This document shows, piece after piece, positions 1 through 13,275 of a stretch of 64,000 nt of DNA; position 1 is the stretch's first letter; each line of letters opens with the position of its first letter. Made by a program: the position numbers and the translations under genes. The stretch covers positions 1,612,001 to 1,676,000 of the forward strand of contig NZ_CP066802.1 in the NCBI RefSeq assembly GCF_016598775.1, read 5' to 3'. The notes under the pieces are model-generated. The model saw only the letters and a list, made by a program, of their open reading frames with translations. It did no database searches and had not been told where the DNA came from. The DNA is from Actinomyces weissii (GTDB lineage: Bacteria > Actinomycetota > Actinomycetes > Actinomycetales > Actinomycetaceae).

Positions 1-155
1 GCGTCGGGCACGGGGAACACGTTCAGGCAGTCCACCAGGTCCCGGCTGGCGGCGGCCACGGCCTGGGCCAGGTGCAGCCAGCGGACCATGACCGGGGCGC
101 TGAGCACCTGGGCCGCCTGGGGGGCAGCCGGGTTGCGGCCACTGGGTGCAGTCAC
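1..155 (-). CDS. DAK2-domain (DhaL-like) protein, 5' fragment cut by the window edge
   Basis: Only the first ~51 codons are present, starting from a GTG at 155 on the minus strand. The translated end LVDCLNVFPVPDA matches the start of the DAK2/DhaL kinase domain (usually LNVFPVPDGDTGTNM), which binds the nucleotide-phosphate side of dihydroxyacetone- or fatty-acid-kinase-like proteins. In actinobacteria a DAK2-domain protein is commonly encoded between rpmB and recG, and rpmB is the divergent neighbour here, which supports the call. The substrate cannot be inferred from the fragment. Confidence 0.8.
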   Translation of the reverse strand, partial: MTAPSGRNPAAPQAAQVLSAPVMVRWLHLAQAVAAASRDLVDCLNVFPVPD

Positions 156-384
156 GGTCTCGCCTCCTGGGTGGTGGGGCCGGCCCCGGGGTGCGGTCCT
201 GGGCCACCAGGCAAAGGGTACCTGGGACACCCTGGTGTGCCTCACCCCACGCCCACGTGGTTTGGGGCCGGTAGGGCGCTTCGGCTATGGTTGCGGGGTT
301 GCCCGCGGCGCGTACCGTCGGGCGGTAGACCTGGCGCAGGGCCTGCAGGCTCCGCGCTCCGCAAGAAGATTTCAGGAGTGAACC

Positions 385-576
385 GTGGCTGCTGTGTGCG
401 ACGTCTGCGGCAAGGGCCCCATCTTCGGCAAGAGCGTCTCGCACTCCCACGTGCGGACCAGCCGCCGTTGGAACCCGAACATCCAGCGCGTGCGTGCGAT
501 CGTGAAGGGCGCCCCCAAGCGCCTGAACGTGTGCACGTCCTGCCTCAAGGCCGGGAAGGTTACCCGCAACGCCTGA
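385..576 (+). CDS. rpmB: 50S ribosomal protein L28 (bL28)
   Basis: A 63-residue structural protein of the large ribosomal subunit. It begins MAAVCDVCGKGP and ends TRNA, with the typical SHSHVRTSRRWNPNIQ core. Two CxxC pairs (CDVC near residue 5 and CTSC near residue 51) show the zinc-binding form of the protein. The start is GTG at 385, preceded by AGGAG at 374-378. It is monocistronic: a divergent DAK2 gene lies upstream and a bidirectional hairpin downstream. Confidence 0.97.
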   Translation: MAAVCDVCGKGPIFGKSVSHSHVRTSRRWNPNIQRVRAIVKGAPKRLNVCTSCLKAGKVTRNA

Positions 577-656
577 GTTGCGGTACTAGCCCTCCGGCTC
601 AGCCAGGCCGTCGTCGCCCCCGTGGTGACGGCGGCCTTCTGCTGCTGCTTGCTGCT

Positions 657-694
657 GGGCGCCCCCGCGGCGCCACCTAGGGCCGGGGGCGCCC
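657..694. terminator. Bidirectional hairpin between rpmB and the symporter gene
   Basis: An 11-bp perfect inverted repeat (657-667 with 684-694, sequence GGGCGCCCCCG) surrounds a 16-nt loop in the convergent gap between rpmB and the GPH symporter. There is no clear T tract, as is common for hairpin terminators in GC-rich actinobacteria. Confidence 0.6.
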
Positions 695-706
695 AGCGCC
701 TGACGG

Positions 707-2104
707 TCAGGCCTGCGCCGCCTGCTCCACCGAGGCGGCCGCCTCACCGCGGAGCCGCTCGTTGACCTGCTCGACGTCGATGAACCACAGGAGCCCCATG
801 ACCACCAGCAAGGCGGCGGTCGGCAGCCAGAGGTAGGAGACCTGCAGCATGGTGATCACGGAGTGCGGCTGCTCGACCGTCTGCCCGGAGGTGGAGCTCA
901 CGTACCCGGCGGCGCTCAGGAGCCAGCCGGACATGGCGGTTCCCAGTCCCCCGCCGAGCTTGGTGCCCAGCGAGGTGCAGGAGAACATGAGCCCGTCCAC
1001 CCGCTTGCCGGAGCGCAGGTAGGTGTACTCACTGGCCTCCGCGATCAGCGCCGTCAGCGTGCCCTGCAGCGCGGAGGTGCCCAGCATGGCCACCGCCGTG
1101 AAGAAGAGCATCACCGGGACGTTCAGCATGTACCCGCCCACGATGATGCCGACGCGGGCGGCGATCGCGACCACGTAGCCCCACAGGTCCACGCGCCGCA
1201 TGTTCCCGACCTTGGCCACGATAAAGGGCAGCGCGAGCAGGCCGAGCATCTGCGGGACGTTGTAGGCCCAGGCGAAGGCCCCCAGCAGCTTCGGGTCGTG
1301 CAGGACGTAGGTCATGAAGTAGATGCCCATACCGTTGAGCGCCCCGAAGAGCTGCATGATGATGAACATGACCACCAGGAGCATGTAGTACCTGTTGGCG
1401 CGCAGCAGCTGCAGCGACTCCTTGAGCGGGATCCGGTCCTCGACCGCGCCGGCCCCGGCGTCGGCCAGCTCCTCAGGAGTGAGCTCCCGCACGGAGAAGA
1501 CCGCCACGCTGTTCCAGAAGAGCCCTATCAGGGCGTAGATGATGGCGACCGCCCGCCAGCCCTCCGCCCCGCCTCCCAGCGCGTCCACGGCACCGACTGT
1601 GGCAGCCTGGATCGCCAGGCTCGTGCCGAAGGCGAAGACGAAGCGGATCGAGCCCATCTGCACCCGCTCGTTGGCGTTCTTCGTGATGAGCGCCGTCAGC
1701 GCGCCGTAGGCGATGTTGTTTGCCGTGTAGAAGCCCGCGTTCAGCAGGGTGTAGGCCACGAAGAACCAGGCGTACTTGGCGGTGTCCCCCAGGCTGACGG
1801 GGATCGCGAATATCGCGATGATCATGGCGGCGCACCCGAAGAAGCCCCAGAACATCCAGGGCCGGGCCTTGCCCATCCGCGAGCGCGTCTTGTCCATCAG
1901 GACCCCGAATATGAAGTCCGAGAAGCCGTCGAACAGCTTGGAGAGCATCATCAGGGTGCCGACGACCCCGGCGCTCATCCCCTGGGTGTCGGTCAGGTAG
2001 ATCATGACGAAGAACGCCAGGAAGGCGTAGACGACGTTCCCGGCGATGTCTCCGGTGCCGTATCCGAGCTTGTTGTACCACTTCAGGTACTTCTTGTCGT
2101 TCAT
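707..2104 (-). CDS. GPH-family sugar:cation symporter (MFS), probably lactose/galactoside uptake
   Basis: A 465-residue membrane protein of the glycoside-pentoside-hexuronide symporter family. The N-terminus (KWYNKLGYGTGDIAGN) and the DGFSDFIFGVLMDKTRSRMGKARPW loop region are diagnostic of LacS/MelB/XylP-type carriers. About twelve hydrophobic segments follow. There is no C-terminal IIA-like domain of the kind found in streptococcal LacS. It starts 33 bp after lacZ stops and has its own GAGGAG ribosome site, so the two form an operon. The gene pair suggests import of a beta-galactoside that LacZ then hydrolyses; the exact substrate is inferred. Confidence 0.9.
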   Translation of the reverse strand: MNDKKYLKWYNKLGYGTGDIAGNVVYAFLAFFVMIYLTDTQGMSAGVVGTLMMLSKLFDGFSDFIFGVLMDKTRSRMGKARPWMFWGFFGCAAMIIAIFAIPVSLGDTAKYAWFFVAYTLLNAGFYTANNIAYGALTALITKNANERVQMGSIRFVFAFGTSLAIQAATVGAVDALGGGAEGWRAVAIIYALIGLFWNSVAVFSVRELTPEELADAGAGAVEDRIPLKESLQLLRANRYYMLLVVMFIIMQLFGALNGMGIYFMTYVLHDPKLLGAFAWAYNVPQMLGLLALPFIVAKVGNMRRVDLWGYVVAIAARVGIIVGGYMLNVPVMLFFTAVAMLGTSALQGTLTALIAEASEYTYLRSGKRVDGLMFSCTSLGTKLGGGLGTAMSGWLLSAAGYVSSTSGQTVEQPHSVITMLQVSYLWLPTAALLVVMGLLWFIDVEQVNERLRGEAAASVEQAAQA

Positions 2105-2137
2105 AGGGATCTTCTCCTCGTTGAGGCGTGGTTGGGG

Positions 2138-6493
<4,356 letters not shown>

Positions 6494-6497
<4 letters not shown>

Positions 6498-6535
6498 CCG
6501 GTCCTGGCTGACCTGCTGACCGGTCCCGGCTGACC
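6494..6535. repeat. 22-bp tandem duplication spanning the regulator's stop codon
   Basis: CTGACCGGTCCYGGCTGACC occurs at 6494-6513 and again at 6516-6535 with one difference. The first copy contains the TGA stop (6495-6497) of the LacI-family gene. Confidence 0.85.
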
Positions 6536-6588
6536 CAGTGCGCCCTGGCCGCGGCAGGCTCAGGGCAGGCGCTGCCACACCTGTCTGG

Positions 6589-7668
6589 TCAGGCCTCGAA
6601 GTGGTCCCAGCCCACCGCCCCCTGCCAGGGCTCGCCGCCGACCGTCACCGAGGGCGTACCCGGCACATGCTCCAGCACCCGGCCCAGCACCCGCACGCCT
6701 GCGGGCAGGGCCTCCTGGCTGCCTGCGGGCACGGCCGCCAGCAGACCGTGGTCCTCCCCTCCCGTAAGCACCCAGGCGGCTGCGGTACGGGCCACCTCCG
6801 CCGTGAGCGCCCCTGGTCCCGGGGCCTGCAGCAGCGGCACCAGTACCTCCAGACGTCGGCGGCAGCCCGCCAGCCAGCTGCCCTGGCCGCAGGGGTCGTC
6901 CAGGTCCAGGCGCACCCCACTGGCCCGGGCCAGGCGGCCGGCGTCACGCAGCAGGGAGTCGGAGACGTCCATCAGGGCGTGGGCCCCCGCCCGCGCCAGG
7001 GCGGGCCCCAGGCTCAGCGGCGGGGCAGGGCTACGGAAGCCCGCGAGCGCCCAGGCCACCGCCTCCCGCACCGGCGGGCTAGCCTGCGGTCCCAGCTGCT
7101 CGGGGCCGCTGATCCCGGCACGCAGCAGCGCTAGCCCGGCCGCGGACCTCCCCAGGTCCCCGGCGTGGACCAGCAGGTCCCCGGGGCGGGCGCCGTCGCG
7201 CAGCAGCGGGGCACGACCCTGCAGGTCACCGTGCACGGTCACGCTGACCACCAGCTGCTCCCCGGCGCTGAGGTCGCCACCCACCACCCCGGCGCCGCAG
7301 GCCTGGCAGGCCTGCCCCAGGCCCCGGGCCAGGCCCCGCACCCAGCCCACGGTGGTGCTGGGGGGCAGCACCAGGCCCACCACCACGGCGGTGGGCACCG
7401 CCCCCATGGCGGCCACGTCCGCCAGGTTCTGGGCGGCGGCGCGGGCCCCAACCTGCTCGGGGGTGGACCAGGCGCGGTCAAAGTGGTGGCCCTCCACCAG
7501 CAGGTCCGTGCTCACGCAGTAGCGCCCGTCGGAGGCGGCCAGCACCGCGCAGTCGTCACCGTTGCCCACCAGGGCGTGCCCCCCGATAGGCAGCAGCGGG
7601 GTGAAGGCGGCCAGCAGCGCCTCCTCACCCACCTCACCCACCAGGCGGGCGTCGTCGAGCGGCAGCAC
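6589..7668 (-). CDS. thiL: Thiamine-monophosphate kinase
   Basis: A 359-residue enzyme of the PurM/ThiL ATP-binding superfamily that phosphorylates thiamine monophosphate to the active diphosphate cofactor. The N-terminus GNGDDCAVL and STDLLVEGHHFD (metal and phosphate binding) and the LADVAAMGA and GGDLSAG segments are typical. It starts eight bases after ddl ends, in a probable murA-plsC-gpsA-ddl-thiL arrangement. It is convergent with the LacI-family regulator. Confidence 0.93.
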   Translation of the reverse strand: MLPLDDARLVGEVGEEALLAAFTPLLPIGGHALVGNGDDCAVLAASDGRYCVSTDLLVEGHHFDRAWSTPEQVGARAAAQNLADVAAMGAVPTAVVVGLVLPPSTTVGWVRGLARGLGQACQACGAGVVGGDLSAGEQLVVSVTVHGDLQGRAPLLRDGARPGDLLVHAGDLGRSAAGLALLRAGISGPEQLGPQASPPVREAVAWALAGFRSPAPPLSLGPALARAGAHALMDVSDSLLRDAGRLARASGVRLDLDDPCGQGSWLAGCRRRLEVLVPLLQAPGPGALTAEVARTAAAWVLTGGEDHGLLAAVPAGSQEALPAGVRVLGRVLEHVPGTPSVTVGGEPWQGAVGWDHFEA

Positions 7669-7675
7669 GCTGGCC

Positions 7676-8881
7676 TCAGCGGTTGACGTCGGTGGGGCGC
7701 TCCAGGGCCAGCTCGATCAGCTCAGTGACCAGCTCGGTGTAGCCCAGGCCGGAGACCTGCCACATGTAGGGGTACATGGAGAAGGGCGTGAAGCCGGGCA
7801 TGGTGTTGACCTCGTTGACCAGGGCGCGGCCGTCAGCGGTCAGGAAGAAGTCCACGCGCATCAGCCCCTCCCCGCCCAGGGCCTCGAAGGCGCGGGCGGC
7901 GGTGCTCATCAGCAGCTCACGCTCCTGGGGGGTGGTGCGGGCGGGGCAGACCATCTGCACGGCCTCGTGGGCCAGGTACTTGGTCTCGTAGTCGTAGAAC
8001 TCCCCGGCCCCGTGGGCGGCGTCCATGACGATCTCTCCCGGCTCGGCCACGCGGGGGGCGTCGTCGCCGTGCCCGGCCAGCACCGCCACCTCCACCTCCC
8101 GGCCCACCACGCCAGCCTCCACCAGCACCTTGGGGTCCACCAGGCGGGCGGCCTCGATGGCGGCCACCAGGTCCCCGCCCGCATCCACCCGGGTGATACC
8201 CAGGGAGGAGCCCGCCCGGGCAGGCTTGACGAACAGCGGGTAGCCCAGGGACTGGCACTCGGCCAGCACCTGCTCGCGCTCCCGTGCCCAGCGGTGCGGG
8301 CCCACAACCACGTGCGGGGCGGTCTCGATACCGGCGGCCCCCAGCAGCACCTTGGTGACCTGCTTGTCCATGCCGGCGGCGCTGGCCAGCACGCCGCAGC
8401 CCACGTAGGGCAGGCCCAGCATCTCCAGCAGGCCCTGGATGGTGCCGTCCTCCCCGTAGGGGCCGTGCAGCAGCGGCAGGACGACGTCCACCTCCCCCAG
8501 CAGCTCGGGCCCCCCGGCGGTCACGGCGGTCAGGGGGCCGCCGCCCAGGGCCACCACCAGCTCGCCCTGGCCCATGCCCTCCACGGTGATCTCCACCGGC
8601 GGGCGGGAGTCGTCCAGCTCCAGGGCCGCCGGGTCGTCCGCCACCCGCACCCACTTGCCGCTGCGGGTGATGCCCACGGGGACGACGTCGTAGCGCTCCC
8701 GGTCGATCGCGCGCAGCACCCCGGCGGCGGTGGCGCAGGAGATGGTGTGCTCCCCGCTACGGCCCCCGAAGACGACCGCCACCCGGGGTCGGGCGCTGGG
8801 GCGGCCAGCGGGCTCAGGGGCGGGGGAGGCAGCCGGGGCAGGGACAGCAGGGGAAGACGTAATGTCATTGTCACGTGGCAT
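7676..8881 (-). CDS. ddl: D-alanine--D-alanine ligase
   Basis: A 401-residue ATP-grasp ligase making D-Ala-D-Ala for peptidoglycan. VAVVFGGRSGEHTISC opens the domain; FVKPARAGSSLGITRV, RVDFF and NEVNTMPGFTPFSMYP carry the ATP, metal and substrate residues. A ~32-residue proline/alanine-rich N-terminal tail precedes the domain. ATG 8881 is chosen as the only in-frame ATG close to the domain; the open frame runs further upstream without recognisable sequence, and the ribosome site is weak, so the start is uncertain. A lipoprotein gene diverges from its 5' side. Confidence 0.95.
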   Translation of the reverse strand: MPRDNDITSSPAVPAPAASPAPEPAGRPSARPRVAVVFGGRSGEHTISCATAAGVLRAIDRERYDVVPVGITRSGKWVRVADDPAALELDDSRPPVEITVEGMGQGELVVALGGGPLTAVTAGGPELLGEVDVVLPLLHGPYGEDGTIQGLLEMLGLPYVGCGVLASAAGMDKQVTKVLLGAAGIETAPHVVVGPHRWAREREQVLAECQSLGYPLFVKPARAGSSLGITRVDAGGDLVAAIEAARLVDPKVLVEAGVVGREVEVAVLAGHGDDAPRVAEPGEIVMDAAHGAGEFYDYETKYLAHEAVQMVCPARTTPQERELLMSTAARAFEALGGEGLMRVDFFLTADGRALVNEVNTMPGFTPFSMYPYMWQVSGLGYTELVTELIELALERPTDVNR

Positions 8882-8945
8882 AAGGCCCACGCTACCGCCA
8901 AGGGGCCTAACCTGGGCGGGCAAGCCCACGAGTCTGGAGCCGCAA

Positions 8946-9584
8946 ATGACCACCATCACCCGCCGTCGTGTACTTACCGCCGTGCCGCTAGCCCTCTCGG
9001 GCCTGCTGGTGGGCTGTGGCCGGGAGACCGCCCCCAGCCAGGACTCCTCCACCAGTTCTACCAAGCTGGCGCCTACCGGCACCGCCTCCGCGGCCACGCC
9101 CAGCCTGCCACCCCAGCCGGAGCCCACGGGCAGCACAGGGGCCTGGCTGAGCGAGGCCAGCTCCCAGCCCGCCTCCGGCAGCCCGGACCTGGTCATCACC
9201 GCCGTGCGCACCGGGGTCCACGAGGGCTACGACCGGCTGGTGGTCGACTTCACCGGCACGGGCACGCCCGGCTGGGACGTGCAGTGGGTGGAGGAGGCCT
9301 ACACCCAGGGCAAGGGGGACCAGATCACGGTGGAGGGAGACCACCTCCTGCTGCTGCGCGGCACCGGGGTGACCATGCCGGTGCTGCCCGAGCAGCAGCA
9401 GGTCGCCTACCAGGGGCCCTCCCTGCTGCCGGTGGGCGGGGCCGGACTGGTGGCCGCCTACCTGGACCCGACCTTTGAGGCGCAGTTCCAGCTGGTGCTG
9501 GGCACCCGGACGCGCGCCTACCGGGTGGAGGCCCTGAGCTCCCCCACCCGCCTGGTGGTGGACGTGGCCCACCCGCAGGCCTAG
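8946..9584 (+). CDS. Secreted lipoprotein with an AMIN-like domain
   Basis: A 212-residue protein with a twin-arginine-like n-region (TRRRV), a short hydrophobic stretch and the lipobox LVGC (Cys ~23), then a Ser/Thr/Pro linker. The folded part begins VITAVRTGVHEGYDRLVVDFTG and ends TRLVVDVAH, resembling the AMIN-like domain of actinobacterial lipoproteins. Function unknown; AMIN domains often bind cell-wall polymers. ATG 8946 has GGAG nine bases upstream. The open frame extends further 5' but that part overlaps ddl antisense and lacks the signal peptide. Confidence 0.85.
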   Translation: MTTITRRRVLTAVPLALSGLLVGCGRETAPSQDSSTSSTKLAPTGTASAATPSLPPQPEPTGSTGAWLSEASSQPASGSPDLVITAVRTGVHEGYDRLVVDFTGTGTPGWDVQWVEEAYTQGKGDQITVEGDHLLLLRGTGVTMPVLPEQQQVAYQGPSLLPVGGAGLVAAYLDPTFEAQFQLVLGTRTRAYRVEALSSPTRLVVDVAHPQA

Positions 9585-9594
9585 CCGCGCCCGT

Positions 9595-10659
9595 TCAGAG
9601 CGGCTTAGCGTCGACGCCCTCAGCCTTGCGGGGGCGCGAGAGCAGGGCCTCCGTGGCCTCCCTCACGCTCAGCCGCCCCTCCACGATCGCGGCCACCGCC
9701 GCGGTTATGGGCATCTCGACGCCGTGGGCGCCCGCCAGGTCCAGCACGGCGCGGGCGGACTTGGCGCCCTCGGCCACGCCCCGGGAGGCCTGCGCGGCCT
9801 GCTCCACGCTCATGCCCTCCCCCAGGTGCCGCCCGAAGGTCTGGTTGCGTGACAGGGGCGAGGAGCAGGTGGCCACCAGGTCCCCCATCCCGGCCAGGCC
9901 GGAGAAGGTGGCGGGGTCGGCCCCCAGCCGCAGCCCCAGGCGGGTGATCTCCACCAGGCCCCGGGTGATGATGGTGGCCTTGGTGTTGTCCCCCAGGCCC
10001 CTGCCGCTGGCCACCCCCACCGCCAGGGCGATCACGTTCTTGACGGCCCCGCACAGCTCCACGCCCAGCAGGTCCGTGTTGGTGTAGGGGCGGAAGGTGG
10101 GGGTGGCGCACAGGGAGGCGACGGTGGCGGCCACCTCCGGGGCCCGCAGCCCCTGGGCCGCCACGACCGTGGCCGTGGGCTGCCCGGCAGCGATCTCGTC
10201 AGCCAGGTTAGGGCCGGAGACCACCACTACCCGCTCGGCGGGCAGGTCCAGGGCCTGCTGCAGCACCTGGCTCATGCGCGCGCCCGTGCCCAGCTCGATG
10301 CCCTTCATCAGGGACACGGCCAGGCAGGAGGGGGCCAGCTGGCCGTGCAGGGGCTCCAGCACCTGGCGGGCGGACTGGCTGGGGACGGCCACCACCACCA
10401 GGTCCGCGCCTGCGACCGCTGCCCGCAGGTCCGTGGTGGCGTCCACGCAGGCGGGCAGGCGGTGGCCGGGCACGTAGCGCTCGTTGGTGCCCTGGTTGAT
10501 CTCGGCGGCCACCTCCGGGCGGCGGGCCCAGATGGTGGTGCGGGTGCCGCCCTGCCCCAGCAGCGAGGCGAAGGTGGTGCCCCAGGCACCGGAGCCGATG
10601 ACGGCTGCGCGCGTGAAGCGGGCGGCCTCCGCCGTCCCCGCCTGCTCGCGGCGGCTCAC
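9595..10659 (-). CDS. gpsA: NAD(P)-dependent glycerol-3-phosphate dehydrogenase
   Basis: A 354-residue cytoplasmic enzyme reducing dihydroxyacetone phosphate to sn-glycerol-3-phosphate for phospholipid synthesis. The Rossmann motif GSGAWGTTFA lies near residue 22. VSGPNLADEIA, the catalytic lysine region GAVKNVIALAVG and GLAGMGDLVATCSSPLSRN are all conserved. Its start overlaps the plsC stop by 4 bp, so the acyl acceptor and the acyltransferase are made from one message. Confidence 0.96.
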   Translation of the reverse strand: MSRREQAGTAEAARFTRAAVIGSGAWGTTFASLLGQGGTRTTIWARRPEVAAEINQGTNERYVPGHRLPACVDATTDLRAAVAGADLVVVAVPSQSARQVLEPLHGQLAPSCLAVSLMKGIELGTGARMSQVLQQALDLPAERVVVVSGPNLADEIAAGQPTATVVAAQGLRAPEVAATVASLCATPTFRPYTNTDLLGVELCGAVKNVIALAVGVASGRGLGDNTKATIITRGLVEITRLGLRLGADPATFSGLAGMGDLVATCSSPLSRNQTFGRHLGEGMSVEQAAQASRGVAEGAKSARAVLDLAGAHGVEMPITAAVAAIVEGRLSVREATEALLSRPRKAEGVDAKPL

Positions 10660-11555
10660 TGCTGCCCCTGGTCCGGGCCGGGAACCTCCGGGGCAGGGAC
10701 CTCGGAGGCGTCCTCAGCCGGGGCGCTGACGGGATCGCCGGAGGCGCTGGTGGACGCGGCGGGAGCGGCGCTGGCGGGCGCCGTCGGCTGAGTGTCCTCC
10801 ACGGGCACAGGATCGGGCTTGCGGACCCCGCGCTTGTCCGGGCCCGGGTCGCCGTCGTAGTGCATGTCGTAGGGGCGAGGGGCCTTCTCGCCCCGCAGCT
10901 CCTCCACGATCTCGGTGATCCGCCGCATGATCTCGGCGGTGGCGGCCCGCACCGCCTCCCGGTCGCTCGTGTCAGAGCCGTACTGCTCCAGCGTGAAGGG
11001 CTCGCGGATGACCACGTGCACGTCCTTGCGCGGGAAGGGGTGGAAGCCCCCGCCGAAGGAGTCCAGGATGTCCTGCGCCCCCCACTGGCCCATGGGCAGC
11101 ACGGGCACGCCGGTGGCCATGGCCAGGCGGGCGGCCCCGGTCTTGCCGGTCATGGGCCACTTGAGGGGGTCACGGGAGAGGGTGCCCTCCGGGAAGATCA
11201 TGATGGCGTCGCCCTGCCGCAGTCGCCGCTCCGCCTCGATCAAGGAGCTCCCGGCCTGCTCGGTGCCCCGGTATACGGGGATCTGCCCGCCCGCCTTGAA
11301 CACGTGCCCCAGCACCGGCACCGAGAAGATCGTGGACTTGGCCAGGGAGTAGACGGGCACGCCAGCGTCCACCAGGCAGCGCATGGCGGTCAGGGAGTCC
11401 AGGTCGGACAGGTGGTTGCACACGGCGATGAAGCCGCCCTCCCGGGGAATGTGCTCGGTGCCGCGCACGTGGTGGCGGGAGACGAGCCTCAGGAAGGGGA
11501 TGATCGCCCCCCGGGCGGCGAAGCGGTAAAAGGGGGTCATGCGGCGCTGGGTCAC
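10656..11555 (-). CDS. plsC: 1-acyl-sn-glycerol-3-phosphate acyltransferase (PlsC family)
   Basis: A 299-residue membrane-associated acyltransferase. It has the HX4D motif in CNHLSDLD (~residue 47) and the substrate motif FPEGTLSRD (~125). It transfers an acyl chain to glycerol phosphate or lysophosphatidate. The last ~60 residues are Pro/Ala/Ser/Glu-rich and probably disordered. It sits between murA and gpsA, in a common actinobacterial arrangement that joins lipid and wall synthesis. Confidence 0.9.
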   Translation of the reverse strand: MTQRRMTPFYRFAARGAIIPFLRLVSRHHVRGTEHIPREGGFIAVCNHLSDLDSLTAMRCLVDAGVPVYSLAKSTIFSVPVLGHVFKAGGQIPVYRGTEQAGSSLIEAERRLRQGDAIMIFPEGTLSRDPLKWPMTGKTGAARLAMATGVPVLPMGQWGAQDILDSFGGGFHPFPRKDVHVVIREPFTLEQYGSDTSDREAVRAATAEIMRRITEIVEELRGEKAPRPYDMHYDGDPGPDKRGVRKPDPVPVEDTQPTAPASAAPAASTSASGDPVSAPAEDASEVPAPEVPGPDQGQQ

Positions 11556-11595
11556 GGTAGGACTCTGTTTCTCTCCGGGAGGGCCCAGGGGCGGC

Positions 11596-12927
11596 TCAGG
11601 ACAGACGGGTTACGGCGGCGTCGAGCGCAGACAGCTTGTCCATGAAGTGCTCGTAGCCGCGGTCGATCAGGTTGATGCCGGAGACCCGGCTGGTGCCCTC
11701 GGCGGCCAGGGCCGCGATCAGGTGGGAGAAGCCGCCACGCAGGTCAGGCACCACGATGTCCGCCCCCTGCAGCGGGGTGGGGCCGGAGATCACGGCGGAG
11801 TGGTAGAAGTTGCGCTGCCCGAAACGGCAGGCGGTGCCGCCCAGGCACTCACGGTAGACCTGGATGGTGGCCCCCATCTGCCGCAGGGCCTGGGTGAAGC
11901 CGAAGCGGTTCTCGTAGACGGTCTCGTGGACGATAGACAGGCCCTTGGCCTGGGTCAGGGCCACCACGAGAGGCTGCTGCCAGTCGGTCATGAAGCCGGG
12001 GTGGACGTTGGTCTCCACCACGATGCTCTTGAGGTCCCCGCCGGGGTGGTAGAAGCGGATGCCGTCGTCAGTGACGTCGAAGGCGCCCCCCACCTTGCGG
12101 AAGGTGTTCAGGAAGGTGGTCATGTGGGACTGGTGGGCGCCGCGCACGAACACGTCCCCGTGGGTGGCCAGGGCCGCTGAGGCCCAGGAGGCGGCCTCGA
12201 TGCGGTCGGTCAAGGCCAGGTGGTTGTAGCCGCGCAGCCCGGAGACTCCCTCGATGTGGATGGTGCGGTCGGTGTCCACCGAGATGATCGCGCCCATCTT
12301 CTGGAGCACGTCCACCAGGTCCATGATCTCCGGCTCGATGGCGGCGCCACGCAGCTCCGTGAGCCCGTCAGCACGGACGGCGGTGAGCAGGGTCTGCTCG
12401 GTGGCCCCCACGCTGGGGTAGGGCAGGTCGATGGTGGTACCGCGCAGCCCGTGGGGCGCGCTCATGCGGATGCCCCCCTCCAGCTTCTCCACGCTGGCCC
12501 CGAACTTGCGCAGGATGTCCAGGTGGAAGTCGATGGGACGGTCACCGATGCGGCAGCCACCCAGGTCCGGGATGAAGGCCTCCCCCAGGCGGTGCAGCAG
12601 CGGCCCGCACAGCAGGATCGGGATGCGGGAGGAGCCGGCGTGGGCGTCGATGTCCGCCATGTGGGCGCTCTCCACCCGGGAGGGGTCCAGGCGCAGCACG
12701 CCCTCAGCCTGGTCGTAGTCGATGGCGACGCCGTGCAGCCGCAGCAGCCCGGAGACGACCTCGACGTCGCGGATCAGGGGGACGTTGCGCAGCACGGAGG
12801 AGGTCTCTCCCAGCAGCGCGGCGACCATGGCCTTGGGGACCAGGTTCTTGGCGCCACGCACGGTGATCTCTCCGTGCAGCGGGCGTCCGCCCTCGACCTG
12901 AAGCAGACCGTCGACACCGTCAGCCAT
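11596..12927 (-). CDS. murA: UDP-N-acetylglucosamine 1-carboxyvinyltransferase
   Basis: A 443-residue enzyme for the first committed step of peptidoglycan synthesis, adding enolpyruvate from PEP to UDP-GlcNAc. GAKNLVPKAMVAALL holds the conserved Lys-Asn pair. The active-site loop reads GGCRIGDRPIDFH, so the fosfomycin-target cysteine (~residue 124) is present, unlike the Asp of mycobacteria. The ATG lies within CATATG and is preceded by GGAGG. It is the 5' gene of the murA-plsC-gpsA cluster. Confidence 0.96.
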   Translation of the reverse strand: MADGVDGLLQVEGGRPLHGEITVRGAKNLVPKAMVAALLGETSSVLRNVPLIRDVEVVSGLLRLHGVAIDYDQAEGVLRLDPSRVESAHMADIDAHAGSSRIPILLCGPLLHRLGEAFIPDLGGCRIGDRPIDFHLDILRKFGASVEKLEGGIRMSAPHGLRGTTIDLPYPSVGATEQTLLTAVRADGLTELRGAAIEPEIMDLVDVLQKMGAIISVDTDRTIHIEGVSGLRGYNHLALTDRIEAASWASAALATHGDVFVRGAHQSHMTTFLNTFRKVGGAFDVTDDGIRFYHPGGDLKSIVVETNVHPGFMTDWQQPLVVALTQAKGLSIVHETVYENRFGFTQALRQMGATIQVYRECLGGTACRFGQRNFYHSAVISGPTPLQGADIVVPDLRGGFSHLIAALAAEGTSRVSGINLIDRGYEHFMDKLSALDAAVTRLS

Positions 12928-13275
12928 ATGAACCTCCGTACTGCGCCACCCGCCAGGCGGTTCCTGGGGGCGGTCCTAGGGACTCCGGCAGGGCTGGAGC
13001 CAGGGCTGCCTGCCGGTTACGCGCCTTGCTGCGCGCACCGCTTAAGCATAGGGGCCCACCACCTGGTGGGGCAGTTCCAGCGGCTGGGCCTTACGGCCCT
13101 GCGGAGTGTGCTTGGCCTCATCGGGCCCCGTTGCGGGGCGCCAGGCCGCTGTTGCGAGGTGGTTGCCCACGCCCTACCGGCCCGGACCGCCCCCTCGGCC
13201 GCCCAGGCGCCCTGGGGAGGCGGCTGCCGCGCTGGGGCACGTGCGCCCGCCGGGGCCGGAACGGCCCCCGCCTGC
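12928..13275. other. Gene-free spacer between leuD and murA, with a hairpin near leuD
   Basis: No coding sequence is supported in these 348 bases. A short hairpin (GGGGCCG at 13252-13258 with CGGCCCC at 13262-13268) lies just past the leuD stop and could end the leuCD message, though no T tract follows. The remainder should hold the murA promoter, which I could not pick out. Confidence 0.5.
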
